Of a stretch of DNA of 64,000 bases, positions 1-8,887 are shown one piece after another. The DNA is from Paraburkholderia sabiae (lineage in GTDB: Bacteria > Pseudomonadota > Gammaproteobacteria > Burkholderiales > Burkholderiaceae). A program made the translations under genes and the position numbers. The stretch lies in assembly GCF_030412785.1 (NCBI RefSeq), contig NZ_CP125296.1:1860001-1924000 (forward strand), written 5' to 3'. How positions within the stretch are numbered: position 1 is the first letter of the stretch; each line of letters starts with the position of its first letter. The notes beneath the pieces are model-generated. The model was not told the DNA's origin. It made no database searches and saw nothing but the letters and a program-made list of their open reading frames with translations.

Positions 1-785
1 AACTGCTCTACATCATCGAAGCGCTGCCTGCCATCGTGCTCGGCTTCGTCGTGTTGAAGTTCCTCACGGACACGCCGTCCAAAGCGCATTGGCTGCAAGA
101 CGACGAGCGCACGTGGCTGATCGCGAAGCTCAAGTCCGAAGCCGACGAGCGTAAAGGTCATGCGGGTCACACGGCGGGCGCGTTGAGCGCGTTGCGCGAT
201 CCGCGTGTGCTGGCGCTCGCGCTGATCTACTTCGGCACGTCGGCAGGCTTGTACACGCTCGGCCTGTGGGCGCCGCTGATCGTCAGGCAGTTCGGCTTCA
301 GCGCGCTGCAAACGGGCCTGCTCACAGGCATTCCGAGCGTCCTCGCGGTGATCGCGATGGTGTTGTGGGCGCGGCACTCCGACAAGACGGAAGAACGCAC
401 GTGGCACGTCGTGATTCCGTGCGCGCTGGCATGCGTCGGTTTCATCTTTGCGGGACAGGCCGGCACGGCGTTGCTGATCGTCCTGGCGCTTGTCATCGTC
501 AACGTCGGCATCAGCGCGGCAAAGGCGCCGCTGTGGGCCATGCCGAGCATGTTCCTGTCCGGTGCGGGCGCCGCAGCGGGTATCGCGATGATCAACTCGG
601 TCGGCAACCTCGGCGGCTTCGTCGGACCATTCGCGATCGGCTGGCTCAAGAACGTGACGGGCGGTTATTCAGCGGGCCTGTATGTGGTCGGCGCGACGCT
701 CGCCGTGTCGGCAGCCGTCACGCTGCTGTTGAGCCGCAAGGCCGCGCAGCAACCGGCGACGGCCCGCATGCGGCACGATCATTGA
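1..785 (+). CDS. MFS transporter, C-terminal part (cut by window edge)
   Basis: The reading frame is open from the left edge (first whole codon at base 3) to TGA at 783-785, so the N-terminal half is missing. About 260 residues remain. They hold the central cytoplasmic loop (rich in K, E, R and D, around residues 22-65) followed by roughly six hydrophobic segments. The pattern, with an LTDTPSKAHWL-type end of transmembrane helix 6 and the motif WLxxDERTWL, is typical of the anion:cation symporter (phthalate/tartrate/glucarate permease) branch of the major facilitator superfamily. It probably sits in the inner membrane and takes up an organic acid. The substrate cannot be told from this half. 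The next gene is convergent. Confidence 0.85.
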   Translation, partial: LLYIIEALPAIVLGFVVLKFLTDTPSKAHWLQDDERTWLIAKLKSEADERKGHAGHTAGALSALRDPRVLALALIYFGTSAGLYTLGLWAPLIVRQFGFSALQTGLLTGIPSVLAVIAMVLWARHSDKTEERTWHVVIPCALACVGFIFAGQAGTALLIVLALVIVNVGISAAKAPLWAMPSMFLSGAGAAAGIAMINSVGNLGGFVGPFAIGWLKNVTGGYSAGLYVVGATLAVSAAVTLLLSRKAAQQPATARMRHDH

Positions 786-833
786 GTTTTTCACACGAGC
801 TTATGACGGGCGGGCCGGCCCGACGTATCGACG

Positions 834-1013
834 TCACCGGCCCAACCTTCTGATTTTTTGCTTCCCGTCGCCGAACGCCTTGCGCGCCGTTCCGGCTGCC
901 TGCTGCAAATCGCCCTTCAGTTGCTGCGTGCGATTGCCCGTCGCCTTGCCGACGACTTCGTTGACCTTGCCCTTCACCTGCTGCGCAACGCCTTTCAGCT
1001 GATCGCGGTTCAT
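834..1013 (-). CDS. CsbD family stress-response protein
   Basis: A 59-residue, highly charged protein starting MNRDQLKG, with the pattern QxKGKVNEVVGKATGN and QLKGDLQQAAG. This is the KGxxxExxGK/KGxxqqxxGk repeat of the CsbD/YjbJ family, small soluble proteins induced by general stress and of unknown biochemical role. The frame extends upstream to 1067, but the start at 1013 is preferred because GGGAGAG lies just upstream on the coding strand and the homology begins there. It is convergent with the MFS permease. The family assignment is secure; the function is not. Confidence 0.85.
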   Translation of the reverse strand: MNRDQLKGVAQQVKGKVNEVVGKATGNRTQQLKGDLQQAAGTARKAFGDGKQKIRRLGR

Positions 1014-1082
1014 GTCGCTCTCCCTGTCGACTGGCGCATCGGCGCCATTCGGACATGAAGCACGCAATTTACGCGCCCGTGT

Positions 1083-1499
1083 TCACGAGTGACGCGTCAA
1101 CATGCACAGTTCACGAAAAGTGCGATGCTGTTCGTCATAGCCCTGCAGCGAGCCCTTGTTCCACGTGACGCGCCGGCGTTGTCTTTCAAGAAAATCTCTC
1201 GCTTCCCTGGACGTGGGTATCCAGAAAACCGAGCTTCGCTGACCGGGCATCTGCCAGCATCGACCTTCGTTTGCAAGCTGGGCCAGTAAAGGATTGATTG
1301 CGTGCACGGTCACGCCAAGTTGTTCGGCTAGCATCGCTGTCGAATATCGAACGCCGGGCTTCATCGCGGCAAGTATGTCGCGCGGTTTAAGACGTTGATG
1401 TGGCGGGTCGGCATCGGCTTGCGTTGCGCTTTTTCTCGCCGTCGCGACCTTCACTGCCGTTGAGCGCACCCGGGACGGGCTTCGTTGAGTAGTGGCCAT
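1083..1499 (-). CDS. small winged-helix-like DNA-binding protein, hypothetical
   Basis: A protein of 138 residues. The N-terminal 40 residues are basic and Ser/Thr/Ala-rich (likely disordered). From about residue 45 there is a helix-turn-helix-like stretch, with RYSTAMLAEQLGVTVHAINP resembling a winged-helix recognition region, followed by LLAQLANEGRCW. The C-terminus is Arg-rich (ERQRRRVTW). The frame could start at 1601, but the ATG at 1499 gives a compact product. No partner gene is adjacent in the same operon. I recognise no named family; a local DNA-binding regulator is inference only. Confidence 0.55.
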   Translation of the reverse strand: MATTQRSPSRVRSTAVKVATARKSATQADADPPHQRLKPRDILAAMKPGVRYSTAMLAEQLGVTVHAINPLLAQLANEGRCWQMPGQRSSVFWIPTSREARDFLERQRRRVTWNKGSLQGYDEQHRTFRELCMLTRHS

Positions 1500-1843
1500 C
1501 TTGCACCTCGACACGTTTAGCGCTGTCCCAGCCTGCAATTCCGATGTGCGAGCAACGGAACGCAAACTGTTTCGCAAACAGGGACAGTCGTTGTTTTTCA
1601 CGTAGTGCAGAAAAATAATCTAGTAGTTCTTACCTTTTTTACGACCATCGGTAAGATTTAATCTAGACAAAGCATGTCGATAACTCAAGCTTTCGCGTTC
1701 GCTCACCGAGCAGAGTGGTAACGCCACGCGCCCGCATACGTGCCGACGCGTAACCGGTTTTAGCTGCATCATGGATGGCTCGAAGATGAACCCTTCATGT
1801 GCTACGACCCTCGGATGCAACGAGGACACAACAAGGAGCCATC

Positions 1844-2707
1844 ATGGAAGAAGCGCCGGACATGGCACGCGATTTCATCGTCCGCACGATGAACGCCGAC
1901 GAAGTGACTCTCGCCATCGAATGGGCCGCGCGAGAAGGCTGGAACCCGGGGTTGCACGACGCACACTGTTTTCAGACCGCCGACCCGAATGGCTTCTTCA
2001 TCGGCGAATGGCGCGGCGAACCGGTCGGCACGATATCGGCTGTCGCGTATGACGGGCAATTCGGCTTCATCGGGCTGTATATCGTGAAGCCGGAGTTTCG
2101 CGGCAAGGGGCTAGGCTTGCGCATCTGGCAACATGGCATCGACTATCTCGGCAAGCGCAATATCGGACTCGACGGCGTGGTCGCGCAGCAGCCGAACTAC
2201 AGGAAGTCGGGCTTTCAGCTTGCGTATCGGAACATACGTTTTCAGGGCATCGTCGAAGCCGTCGTTTCACACGACACTGCATTGATCGACGTGCACGACA
2301 TGCCCTTCGATCGACTCGCATCGTATGACAGCCGCTTTTTTCCCGCGTCGCGCACCGCATTTCTGCGCGCATGGATCGATCAGCCCGATGCAGTCGCACT
2401 CGCCTATATCGGCGACGGGCAGATACGCGGCTATGGCGTCCTTCGCCGATGCCGCGAAGGACGCAAGATCGGTCCGCTATTCGCCGACGACACGCCAATC
2501 GCGGAAGCATTGTTCACGGCGCTCGTCGCACGCTGCCCCGGAGAGAACGTCTCGCTCGACGTGCCCGAACTCAACTCGGCGGCTGTCGCGCTCGCCGAAC
2601 GGCATCGCCTGACGAGCGTGTTCGAAACGGCGCGCATGTACACGAAGCACGCGCCGGATATTTCGCTCACGCGGCTCTACGGCGTCACCTCGTTCGAACT
2701 CGGATGA
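1844..2707 (+). CDS. GNAT family N-acetyltransferase (YitH/HolE-like)
   Basis: A protein of 287 residues. The N-terminal half is a GNAT acetyltransferase domain: PVGTISAVAYDGQFGFIGLY gives the beta4-beta5 strands, followed by the acetyl-CoA pyrophosphate loop in VKPEFRGKGLGLRIW. The C-terminal half, from about residue 135 (YRNIRFQG onward), matches the extra domain of YitH/HolE-type acetyltransferases, in which a second GNAT-like fold is fused. The ATG at 1844 is chosen over the earlier in-frame codon at 1799 because AAGGAG lies 8 bases before it. The acceptor substrate is unknown. The gene is convergent with the 3-hydroxyacyl-CoA dehydrogenase gene, 15 bases apart. Confidence 0.85.
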   Translation: MEEAPDMARDFIVRTMNADEVTLAIEWAAREGWNPGLHDAHCFQTADPNGFFIGEWRGEPVGTISAVAYDGQFGFIGLYIVKPEFRGKGLGLRIWQHGIDYLGKRNIGLDGVVAQQPNYRKSGFQLAYRNIRFQGIVEAVVSHDTALIDVHDMPFDRLASYDSRFFPASRTAFLRAWIDQPDAVALAYIGDGQIRGYGVLRRCREGRKIGPLFADDTPIAEALFTALVARCPGENVSLDVPELNSAAVALAERHRLTSVFETARMYTKHAPDISLTRLYGVTSFELG

Positions 2708-2722
2708 CGCCGGGCCGATGCA

Positions 2723-3589
2723 TCAATGCTTCGGATCGTAGCGATACACGCCGTGTCCCGTCTTGCGGCCCAGACGCCCTGCCGCAACCAGTTCGCGCAG
2801 CAGCGGGCACGCACGATATTTCGAATCGCCGAAGTCTTTGAGGAACACATCCATCACGGACAGGCACACGTCGAGGCCGATCAGATCCGCGAGCGCGAGC
2901 GGCCCGATCGGATGATTTGCGCCGAGACGCATGCCCGCGTCGATCTCTTCCGCCGACGCGATGCCTTCCGCGAGCAGGAAGAACGCCTCGTTGATCATCG
3001 GCACGAGAATGCGGTTGACCACGAAGCCCGGCGCGTTCTTGACGCTGACTGGCGTCTTGCCGAGGCGCTCCGTCAGTTCGCGCACGGAGGTCGCCGTGTC
3101 GTCGCTGGTCTGCACGCCGCGGATCACTTCGACGAGCGGCAGCAGCGGCACCGGGTTGAAGAAGTGCATGCCGACGAAACGCTCCGGCTTGCCGATCGTC
3201 GCGGCCAGCGCCGTAATCGAAATCGACGATGTGTTCGACGCGATGATCGTCTCGCCGCTCACCACGGCTTCGATCTGCTTCAGGATGCGGACTTTCAGTT
3301 CGGCGTTTTCAGTGGCCGCTTCGACCACGATGTCCACGCCGGCCAGGCGCTGATAGTCGGTCGACGTTTCGATGCGCGTGAGCGCGGCATCGCGCGCGGC
3401 CGCTTCGATCTTGCCCTTCTCGACGAGCTTCGCGAGACTCGCGGTGAGCGTCGCGACGCCCTTTTCGAGCGCGGCGTCCGTCACGTCGATCAGCACGACC
3501 TTCAACCCCGCCACCGCCGATACCTGCGCGATGCCGTTGCCCATCGTGCCCGCGCCGACGATGCCGATGGTTTCGATCTTCTTTGCCAT
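2723..3589 (-). CDS. 3-hydroxybutyryl-CoA dehydrogenase
   Basis: A protein of 288 residues, close to the usual 280-290. It has an N-terminal Rossmann fold with the NAD motif GIVGAGTMGNGIAQV (residues ~9-23), the catalytic-His segment GMHFFNPVPLLPLVE near residue 140, and the C-terminal dimerisation domain opening with KNAPGFVVNRILVPMINEA. It oxidises (S)-3-hydroxybutyryl-CoA to acetoacetyl-CoA with NAD(P)+, or works in reverse in butyrate/PHB metabolism; the paralogue PaaH acts in phenylacetate breakdown. The start at 3589 is supported by AGGAG about 10 bases upstream, although the frame is open to 3736. No pathway genes flank it, so the physiological route is not set by context. Confidence 0.92.
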   Translation of the reverse strand: MAKKIETIGIVGAGTMGNGIAQVSAVAGLKVVLIDVTDAALEKGVATLTASLAKLVEKGKIEAAARDAALTRIETSTDYQRLAGVDIVVEAATENAELKVRILKQIEAVVSGETIIASNTSSISITALAATIGKPERFVGMHFFNPVPLLPLVEVIRGVQTSDDTATSVRELTERLGKTPVSVKNAPGFVVNRILVPMINEAFFLLAEGIASAEEIDAGMRLGANHPIGPLALADLIGLDVCLSVMDVFLKDFGDSKYRACPLLRELVAAGRLGRKTGHGVYRYDPKH

Positions 3590-3776
3590 GGTTGCTTCTT
3601 TCTCCTGATTTGCATTGGGTTCTGACGGTACGCTGCAGCGCACCATGGACGATACGATACCCGTTTCTCGCCAGGATTCGTGCGAAAGAGGCAAATGGCC
3701 GCGCGCGCCGGGCACGCCGGGCGCCTCGCGACGCACGCGGTTATATCATCGGAGAAATTTCACTCAAGGCCCCGTC

Positions 3777-4208
3777 ATGCAGCCTGTCGATCTGAACCCG
3801 AAACGCAAGCGCGAAAATCCGCTCGTCTGGATCTTCGAGCCGCTGGAAAGCGACCCCGAGTATTCGCGCGAACGGTTCTTCAACTTCCAGGCGGCGTATC
3901 TCGACGGGCTGCTGTATCTCGCGGTGGCGAGCGGCGAAGAGCCCTGGAATGGGCTGGTCGTGTGCACGTCGCACGACCGGCAGGCCGGTTTGCTCGACGA
4001 ATATCCGGTGCTCGCGCCGCATCCCGTGCTCGGCAAGTGGCTGTATGTGTCGCAGCGGCATCCCGAGTTCGAAACGGTTGCGCATCAGATGGTCGCGCTC
4101 GCGCGGGAACGCGACCCGCGCATGGGCGTCGTGCCGGGCAAGCGCAAGCGATCGCCCGATGTCATCGACATGAAGTCTTCTTCTTCGCGGAAGAAGAAGG
4201 CTTCGTAG
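3777..4208 (+). CDS. conserved hypothetical protein with embedded 3' hairpin
   Basis: A soluble 143-residue protein, hydrophilic at both ends and with an aromatic/aliphatic core (FFNFQAAYLDGLLYLAVASG). It has no signal peptide or membrane segment. The last 12 residues are a run of Ser then Lys/Arg (SSSSRKKK) and are encoded by a perfect hairpin (see the separate entry). The start at 3777 is the first ATG of the conserved-looking part; the frame could begin at 3615, which would overlap the promoter of the divergent dehydrogenase gene. I do not recognise the family. Confidence 0.6.
   Translation: MQPVDLNPKRKRENPLVWIFEPLESDPEYSRERFFNFQAAYLDGLLYLAVASGEEPWNGLVVCTSHDRQAGLLDEYPVLAPHPVLGKWLYVSQRHPEFETVAHQMVALARERDPRMGVVPGKRKRSPDVIDMKSSSSRKKKAS
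4172..4204 (+). terminator. 15-bp hairpin inside the end of a coding region
   Basis: Bases 4172-4186 pair with 4190-4204 across a 3-base GCG loop. All 15 pairs form, counting one G-U. The hairpin encodes the last residues of the upstream gene, and its TAG stop follows two bases later. There is no T-run after the stem, so it could be a Rho-independent-like terminator without a U-tract or an mRNA 3'-end stabiliser. Confidence 0.45.
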
Positions 4209-4346
4209 CGAATTTCACGGTAGGCTCGGCCTCTTCTTTGGGAAGCTGAAGGTTGCCGCCGAAGGCGTGTGAAGATGTTCGGGGCGGCAGACCGGTAGTT
4301 GCGTTTTTGACCGAACAGTCCAGCGGTCGGAAAAGGCTTGCGGTAA

Positions 4347-4889
4347 TCAGCCAGCGGATCCGCGCAAAGGCGCAGGCGGAACGACCGTCTTGATGAGCCC
4401 GGTTTTGACGTCGTAGACCAGTCCCGACACGATCATGTTGTCGGGCAACTGCTCGTTTGCGCGGAGTGCGGCGACGTCGAGCGCGACGGCCTCGTAAGGC
4501 TCCGTGATGGCGAGTTCATCGAGCTTCTCGGTTTCGACGCCGAGATGCTTCGCCAGCAACGCAGGCGCATGCTTGTGGCAGCCGATGATGCCGCAATCCG
4601 TATGCTGAAGCAGGACGAGATTGCGCGCGCCGTCCGGGCGTCCCGCCGCTTTTGCGACCACGCTCAGCACGGCAAGCGTTTCGAGCAACGGCTTGTTGAT
4701 CCGGCCGCCGACATTGCGAATGATGGCCGCCTCGCCCTGCTTCAAACCGAGCACGTGCGCGGGATCGACGCGCGGATCGACGCATCCGATCACCACCGTT
4801 CCCGTCGACGGCATCATCTTGAGTTCGGGTGCGAATGCACTATTGGCGAATTCTGCGTTGCGCTCCAGCATTACCTCGTTGAAGTCCAT
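4347..4889 (-). CDS. beta-class carbonic anhydrase
   Basis: A protein of 180 residues. Zinc ligands of beta carbonic anhydrases are visible: C-x-D-x-R in VIGCVDPRVDP near residue 35, and H-x-x-C in LQHTDCGIIGC near residue 95. The Asp/Arg dyad partners the first Cys. It interconverts CO2 and bicarbonate in the cytoplasm. The frame is open to 5027, but the start at 4889 (MDFNEVMLERN) has AGGAG upstream and matches the family's N-terminus. It lies 103 bases downstream of the nitrilase on the same strand, so co-transcription is possible. It is shorter than the canonical ~220-residue enzymes and resembles the compact type. Confidence 0.88.
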   Translation of the reverse strand: MDFNEVMLERNAEFANSAFAPELKMMPSTGTVVIGCVDPRVDPAHVLGLKQGEAAIIRNVGGRINKPLLETLAVLSVVAKAAGRPDGARNLVLLQHTDCGIIGCHKHAPALLAKHLGVETEKLDELAITEPYEAVALDVAALRANEQLPDNMIVSGLVYDVKTGLIKTVVPPAPLRGSAG

Positions 4890-4992
4890 TTTGCTTGCTC
4901 CTGTTTCGGGCCGAATGTGCCCGGTTGAATTCCATGTAGTTGGCGCACCGCGCTCGCGCGATGCGCACTTGATGCATTCAATCGCCCGCGGC

Positions 4993-5976
4993 TCAGGCGA
5001 GCACTTCCAGATCGCCGACGGGCTCACCCGGCACGCGCAGCGACCGCTCGATAACGTGCGTCTTCGGCGTGCGGTCGATCACCAGCCCGAGCACATCGGG
5101 ACGGCTGTAATGACCGCGCGAATCCATCATGCGTTTGCGCTTGTCGATCTGCCAGAAGTCGAGATCGGCGATGATTTCGCCCTCGCCTTCACGCAGCGGC
5201 TCGCCGCCCAGGAACTGGCCATCCGGCGCGACGATGGCCGTAAAACAGCCGCTCGAAATCGGGCCGACTTGCGTCGTGTGGGTATCCTGCAGAATCTGCT
5301 GTTGCTGTTCGGGCGTCAGCCAGGCGGTCGCGTTGACCACGAAGGCGCCCGCTTCCAGCGCGTGCTGGCGGATGTTGACGGAGATCTGTTCCGAGAACAG
5401 GTCGCCCGCGAACGAGCCCGGATACATCGCCGAATGGATTTCCTCGCCATCCGCCATCAGCGCGTAGCGCGCGAGCGGGTTGTAGTGCTCCCAGCACGCC
5501 AGCTGTCCGACCCTGCCCACTGCCGTATCGATTGCGCGCAAGCCTGAGCCGTCGCCCATTCCCCAGACCATTCGCTCGTGGTACGTCGGCGAAAGCTTGC
5601 GACGGCGCTGCACGAGCGTGCCGTCGGCGTCGAACAGAAGCTGGGTGTTGTAGATCGTGCCGCCATCGCGCTCGTTGACGCCGATCGACACCACCATGCC
5701 CGCCTGACGCGCGGCTTCGCCGATGGCGCGAGTCGTGTCCGACGGCACGGTCACGGCCTGTTCGAGCAGCTTGTAATGCTCGGCGCCCATTGCAAACGGC
5801 GATTCGATGAACGAGAAGTACGGGTAGTACGGCACGACCGTTTCAGGGAAAGTCGCGAACTGGACGCCCTGCTTGCCGAGCTCCAGAATTTTCCTGACGA
5901 CTTTGTCGACAGTGCCTTCCCGGCTATAGAGAACAGGCGCGATCTGAACGGCTGCGGCCCGGATGATTTTCGACAT
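4993..5976 (-). CDS. nitrilase (aliphatic, Nit6803-like)
   Basis: A protein of 327 residues, normal length. The catalytic triad of the nitrilase branch is present: Glu in [15 protein letters not shown] (~48), Lys in [13 protein letters not shown] (~134), and Cys in [17 protein letters not shown] (~169). The CWEH tetrad and the [11 protein letters not shown] motif mark true nitrilases (nitrile to carboxylate plus ammonia) rather than amidases. A Shine-Dalgarno-like AAAGGA precedes the ATG. The divergent neighbour is a GlxA-type AraC regulator, its likely controller. The other genes of the known Nit1C cluster are not present nearby. The natural substrate is unknown. Confidence 0.92.
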   Translation of the reverse strand: MSKIIRAAAVQIAPVLYSREGTVDKVVRKILELGKQGVQFATFPETVVPYYPYFSFIESPFAMGAEHYKLLEQAVTVPSDTTRAIGEAARQAGMVVSIGVNERDGGTIYNTQLLFDADGTLVQRRRKLSPTYHERMVWGMGDGSGLRAIDTAVGRVGQLACWEHYNPLARYALMADGEEIHSAMYPGSFAGDLFSEQISVNIRQHALEAGAFVVNATAWLTPEQQQQILQDTHTTQVGPISSGCFTAIVAPDGQFLGGEPLREGEGEIIADLDFWQIDKRKRMMDSRGHYSRPDVLGLVIDRTPKTHVIERSLRVPGEPVGDLEVLA

Positions 5977-6171
5977 GATGGTGTTCCTTTCGACGCTGCG
6001 AAGCGGGTTGGAGAAGTGCTTGTACCTTAACGTCGCGGGCCATTACGATGATGTCGTTGTTGCCACCATTCATGACATCCATCGTTCGGGCGCAGAACGC
6101 GCACCGCTCGGGATCACGCGCGGACGGCGCGCATTCACACCACGTTCACATTGCGGACGGCAGGATCAGAC

Positions 6172-7128
6172 ATGCACCGGATTGGCTTCATAGTGCCGAA
6201 AAGATTTCAGATGATGAGCCTCGCGGCCCTCACGGTGTTCGAGCTTGCGAACATGCCGCGCGGCGGGCAGCGCTACGACGTCCATGTGTTGTCTGAACAC
6301 GGCGGTCCCGTCGAATCTTCGGGCGGCATGAAACTGGACACCGAGGCATTCGGCGATCCCGCGTTCGACACGATCATCGTGGGCTCGATCACGGAAATGA
6401 AAATGCCATCTGCCGACGCTGCCGTGGTGGCATTCGTGAAAGAGGCGGCCAGGGTATCGAGACGGATTACGTCGATATGCAGCGGGGCATTCGTACTGGC
6501 CGAGGCCGGGCTGCTCGATGGCAGGCGCGCGACGATGCATTGGGCACATGCGTCCGAGTTCAGGGCGCGGTTTCCCAAAGTCATCACGGAAGAAGACCGG
6601 ATCTTCGTGAACGACGGTCCGATCTGGACATCGGCGGGCATGACGGCCGGTATCGATCTGGCTCTGGCATTGCTCGACAACGACCTCGGTCCCGACACCG
6701 CAAAAATGGTCGCGCGGCTTCTCGTGATGAATCAGCGTCGACTTGGCGGGCAGATGCAGCACTCCGCACTGCTCGACATGACGCCCAAGTCCGACCGGAT
6801 CGAACTGGTCCTCACGCACATTCGCCGGAACCTGCGCAACCCCCTCACGATCGAGGAACTGGCGGATGTGGCCAACCTCAGCCCTCGTCAGTTCAGCCGC
6901 GCGTTTCTGGCGGAAACGGGTCAATCGCCGGCCAAGGCGGTCGAACAGCTTCGCCTCGAAGCGGCCCGATTCATGATCGAACAGGGCCGGCACACGATCA
7001 ACGTGGTGGCGCAGGAAACGGGCTTTACGGATCGGGAACGCATGCGCCGCGCGTTCATCCGGACGTATGGCGTGCCCGCGGATATTTTGCGCAGGAATGC
7101 GCGGAAGGAAGCGGTGGCAGGTAGCTGA
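6172..7128 (+). CDS. GlxA family transcriptional regulator (DJ-1/PfpI + AraC HTH)
   Basis: A protein of 318 residues. Residues 1-190 form a DJ-1/PfpI-like (class I glutamine amidotransferase-like) sensor domain, including the nucleophile-elbow-like ITSICSGAFVLAEAGLLDG. Residues ~215-315 are an AraC double helix-turn-helix (TIEELADVANLSPRQFSRAF and the second helix pair ending ERMRRAFIRTYG). ATG 6172 is taken as the start because the homology opens with MHRIGFIVP. It is divergent from the nitrilase gene (195-base spacer) and probably controls it; this is inference from position. Confidence 0.9.
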   Translation: MHRIGFIVPKRFQMMSLAALTVFELANMPRGGQRYDVHVLSEHGGPVESSGGMKLDTEAFGDPAFDTIIVGSITEMKMPSADAAVVAFVKEAARVSRRITSICSGAFVLAEAGLLDGRRATMHWAHASEFRARFPKVITEEDRIFVNDGPIWTSAGMTAGIDLALALLDNDLGPDTAKMVARLLVMNQRRLGGQMQHSALLDMTPKSDRIELVLTHIRRNLRNPLTIEELADVANLSPRQFSRAFLAETGQSPAKAVEQLRLEAARFMIEQGRHTINVVAQETGFTDRERMRRAFIRTYGVPADILRRNARKEAVAGS

Positions 7129-7138
7129 CGCTGCTCTA

Positions 7139-8887
7139 TCACACCGCCGCACTCTCCACTTCACGCACGAACTCTTCCACGCCCGCACCCTTCGCGCTTC
7201 GCAACGAAGGCGCCGACGACATCAGCAGCCGCGTATACGCATGACGAGGCGCGACGAACAGCGTTTCGGTGTCGCCCTGTTCGACGAGACGTCCGTCCTT
7301 GAACACGAGCACGCGATCGCTGACGTGCCGGATCACGTCGAGATCGTGCGAGATGAACAGCAGCGACAGCCCGAGTTCGGCCTGCAACGTACCGAGCAGA
7401 TCGAGCACTTGCGCCTGCACATACACATCGAGCGCCGACACGGGCTCGTCGCAGACGATCAGCGCCGGCTGCGGCGCCATCGCGCGCGCGATGGCCACGC
7501 GCTGCCGTTGGCCACCCGACAGCGACAGCGGCCGACGTTCGAGATGCCGCGCATCGAGTCCGACCTGTTCGAGCAGTTCGACGCTCCGATCAGGCACGGA
7601 CTTCGGCGCAAGACCCGAAGCGCTCAGCGCTTGCGCCAGCAACTGCCGCACGTTGTAGCGCGGATCGAACGAACTGAGCGGGTCTTGCGGAATGTACTGA
7701 AGCTTCGAACGCAGCGCGCGCCGCGCCGGCTCACGCACGTCCGCGCCGTTCCAGTGCGTGCCGAGAAAGCGCACGTCGCCCGCCGAAGGCGCCGCGAGCC
7801 CGAGCACCAGATTCGCGCACGTGCTCTTGCCCGAACCCGATTCGCCGACGATACCGACCACTTCGCCGCGCCGCACGTCGAACGATACCTCTTCCAGCGC
7901 GACGAACTCGCGAGCACCACGTTGCACATACCGTTTGCCGATGCCTTCGACCTGCAACACGACCTCGCCGGAAACACGTTGTTGCCTCGCAGGCAAAGGA
8001 TCGCGCACGATCTGCGACGCGGCGTACGCATCATCCGCGGCACCGTCAACACGCGCCGACGTCAGCCGCTGTCCGCGCGAGTGCGCCGACGGCTGCGCTG
8101 CGATCAGACGTCGCGTATAGGCATGTGCGGGCCGCGTCAGCACATCCTGCGTCGCGCCGCTCTCGACAACCTCGCCGCGATGCATCACCAGCACGCGGTC
8201 CGCGACGTCGGCGACAACAGCGAGATCATGCGACACCAGCAGCACACCGACACCTTCGCGCAGACGCGCAGCCAGCACGTCGAGAATCTGCGCCTGCACG
8301 GTGACGTCGAGCGCGGTAGTCGGCTCGTCCGCGATCAGCAGCGACGGACTCGCGACGATCGCCGATGCGATCAGCGCCCGCTGTCTCAAGCCGCCCGACA
8401 GTTCATGCGCATACTGCTGCGCGCGCCGCTCCGGCTCCGGCGTCCCGACATCGCGCATCGCGTCGTGCACGCGTGCGCGACGCCCGGCGCGCGAGCGCAA
8501 ACGCGTATGCAGCGCAAGCGTCTCTTCGATCTCGGCGCCGACCGTGCGCAACGGATCGAGCGACACCAGCGCGTCCTGCATCACGAGGCCCGCGAAGCCG
8601 CCGCGTACCGCACGCCAGTCGCGCTCGCGAAACGGCAATGCCGGCCGTCCGTCGATCTCGAACTGCTGCGCCGTGATCCGCGCACCGTGGCCTGCAAGAC
8701 CGATCAGACTGCGCGCCGTCAGACTCTTGCCCGAACCCGATTCGCCGACGAGCGCCACGCACTCGCCCGCGCGAATCCGCAGATCGAGGCCGCGCACCAG
8801 CGGCTGGCCGTCGTTCGCATCGGGAAAGCGGATCTCCAGTCCGCGCACATCGACGAGCGTGCGCGCCGCGTTGAAATCGGTCTTCAT
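7139..8887 (-). CDS. dipeptide/nickel-type ABC transporter, fused dual ATP-binding protein
   Basis: A protein of 582 residues with two full ABC ATPase domains in tandem, as in GsiA/YejF. Domain 1 has Walker A GESGSGKS near residue 42, signature LSGGLRQRALIA and Walker B LLIADEPTTALD. Domain 2 has a second GESGSGKS near 345, signature LSGGQRQRVAIARAM and LIVCDEPVSALD. It powers import by the two permeases encoded upstream. Its ATG at 8887 overlaps the permease stop (ATGA), which decides the start although the frame is open to 9190. It is the last gene of a four-gene operon. Confidence 0.93.
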   Translation of the reverse strand: MKTDFNAARTLVDVRGLEIRFPDANDGQPLVRGLDLRIRAGECVALVGESGSGKSLTARSLIGLAGHGARITAQQFEIDGRPALPFRERDWRAVRGGFAGLVMQDALVSLDPLRTVGAEIEETLALHTRLRSRAGRRARVHDAMRDVGTPEPERRAQQYAHELSGGLRQRALIASAIVASPSLLIADEPTTALDVTVQAQILDVLAARLREGVGVLLVSHDLAVVADVADRVLVMHRGEVVESGATQDVLTRPAHAYTRRLIAAQPSAHSRGQRLTSARVDGAADDAYAASQIVRDPLPARQQRVSGEVVLQVEGIGKRYVQRGAREFVALEEVSFDVRRGEVVGIVGESGSGKSTCANLVLGLAAPSAGDVRFLGTHWNGADVREPARRALRSKLQYIPQDPLSSFDPRYNVRQLLAQALSASGLAPKSVPDRSVELLEQVGLDARHLERRPLSLSGGQRQRVAIARAMAPQPALIVCDEPVSALDVYVQAQVLDLLGTLQAELGLSLLFISHDLDVIRHVSDRVLVFKDGRLVEQGDTETLFVAPRHAYTRLLMSSAPSLRSAKGAGVEEFVREVESAAV

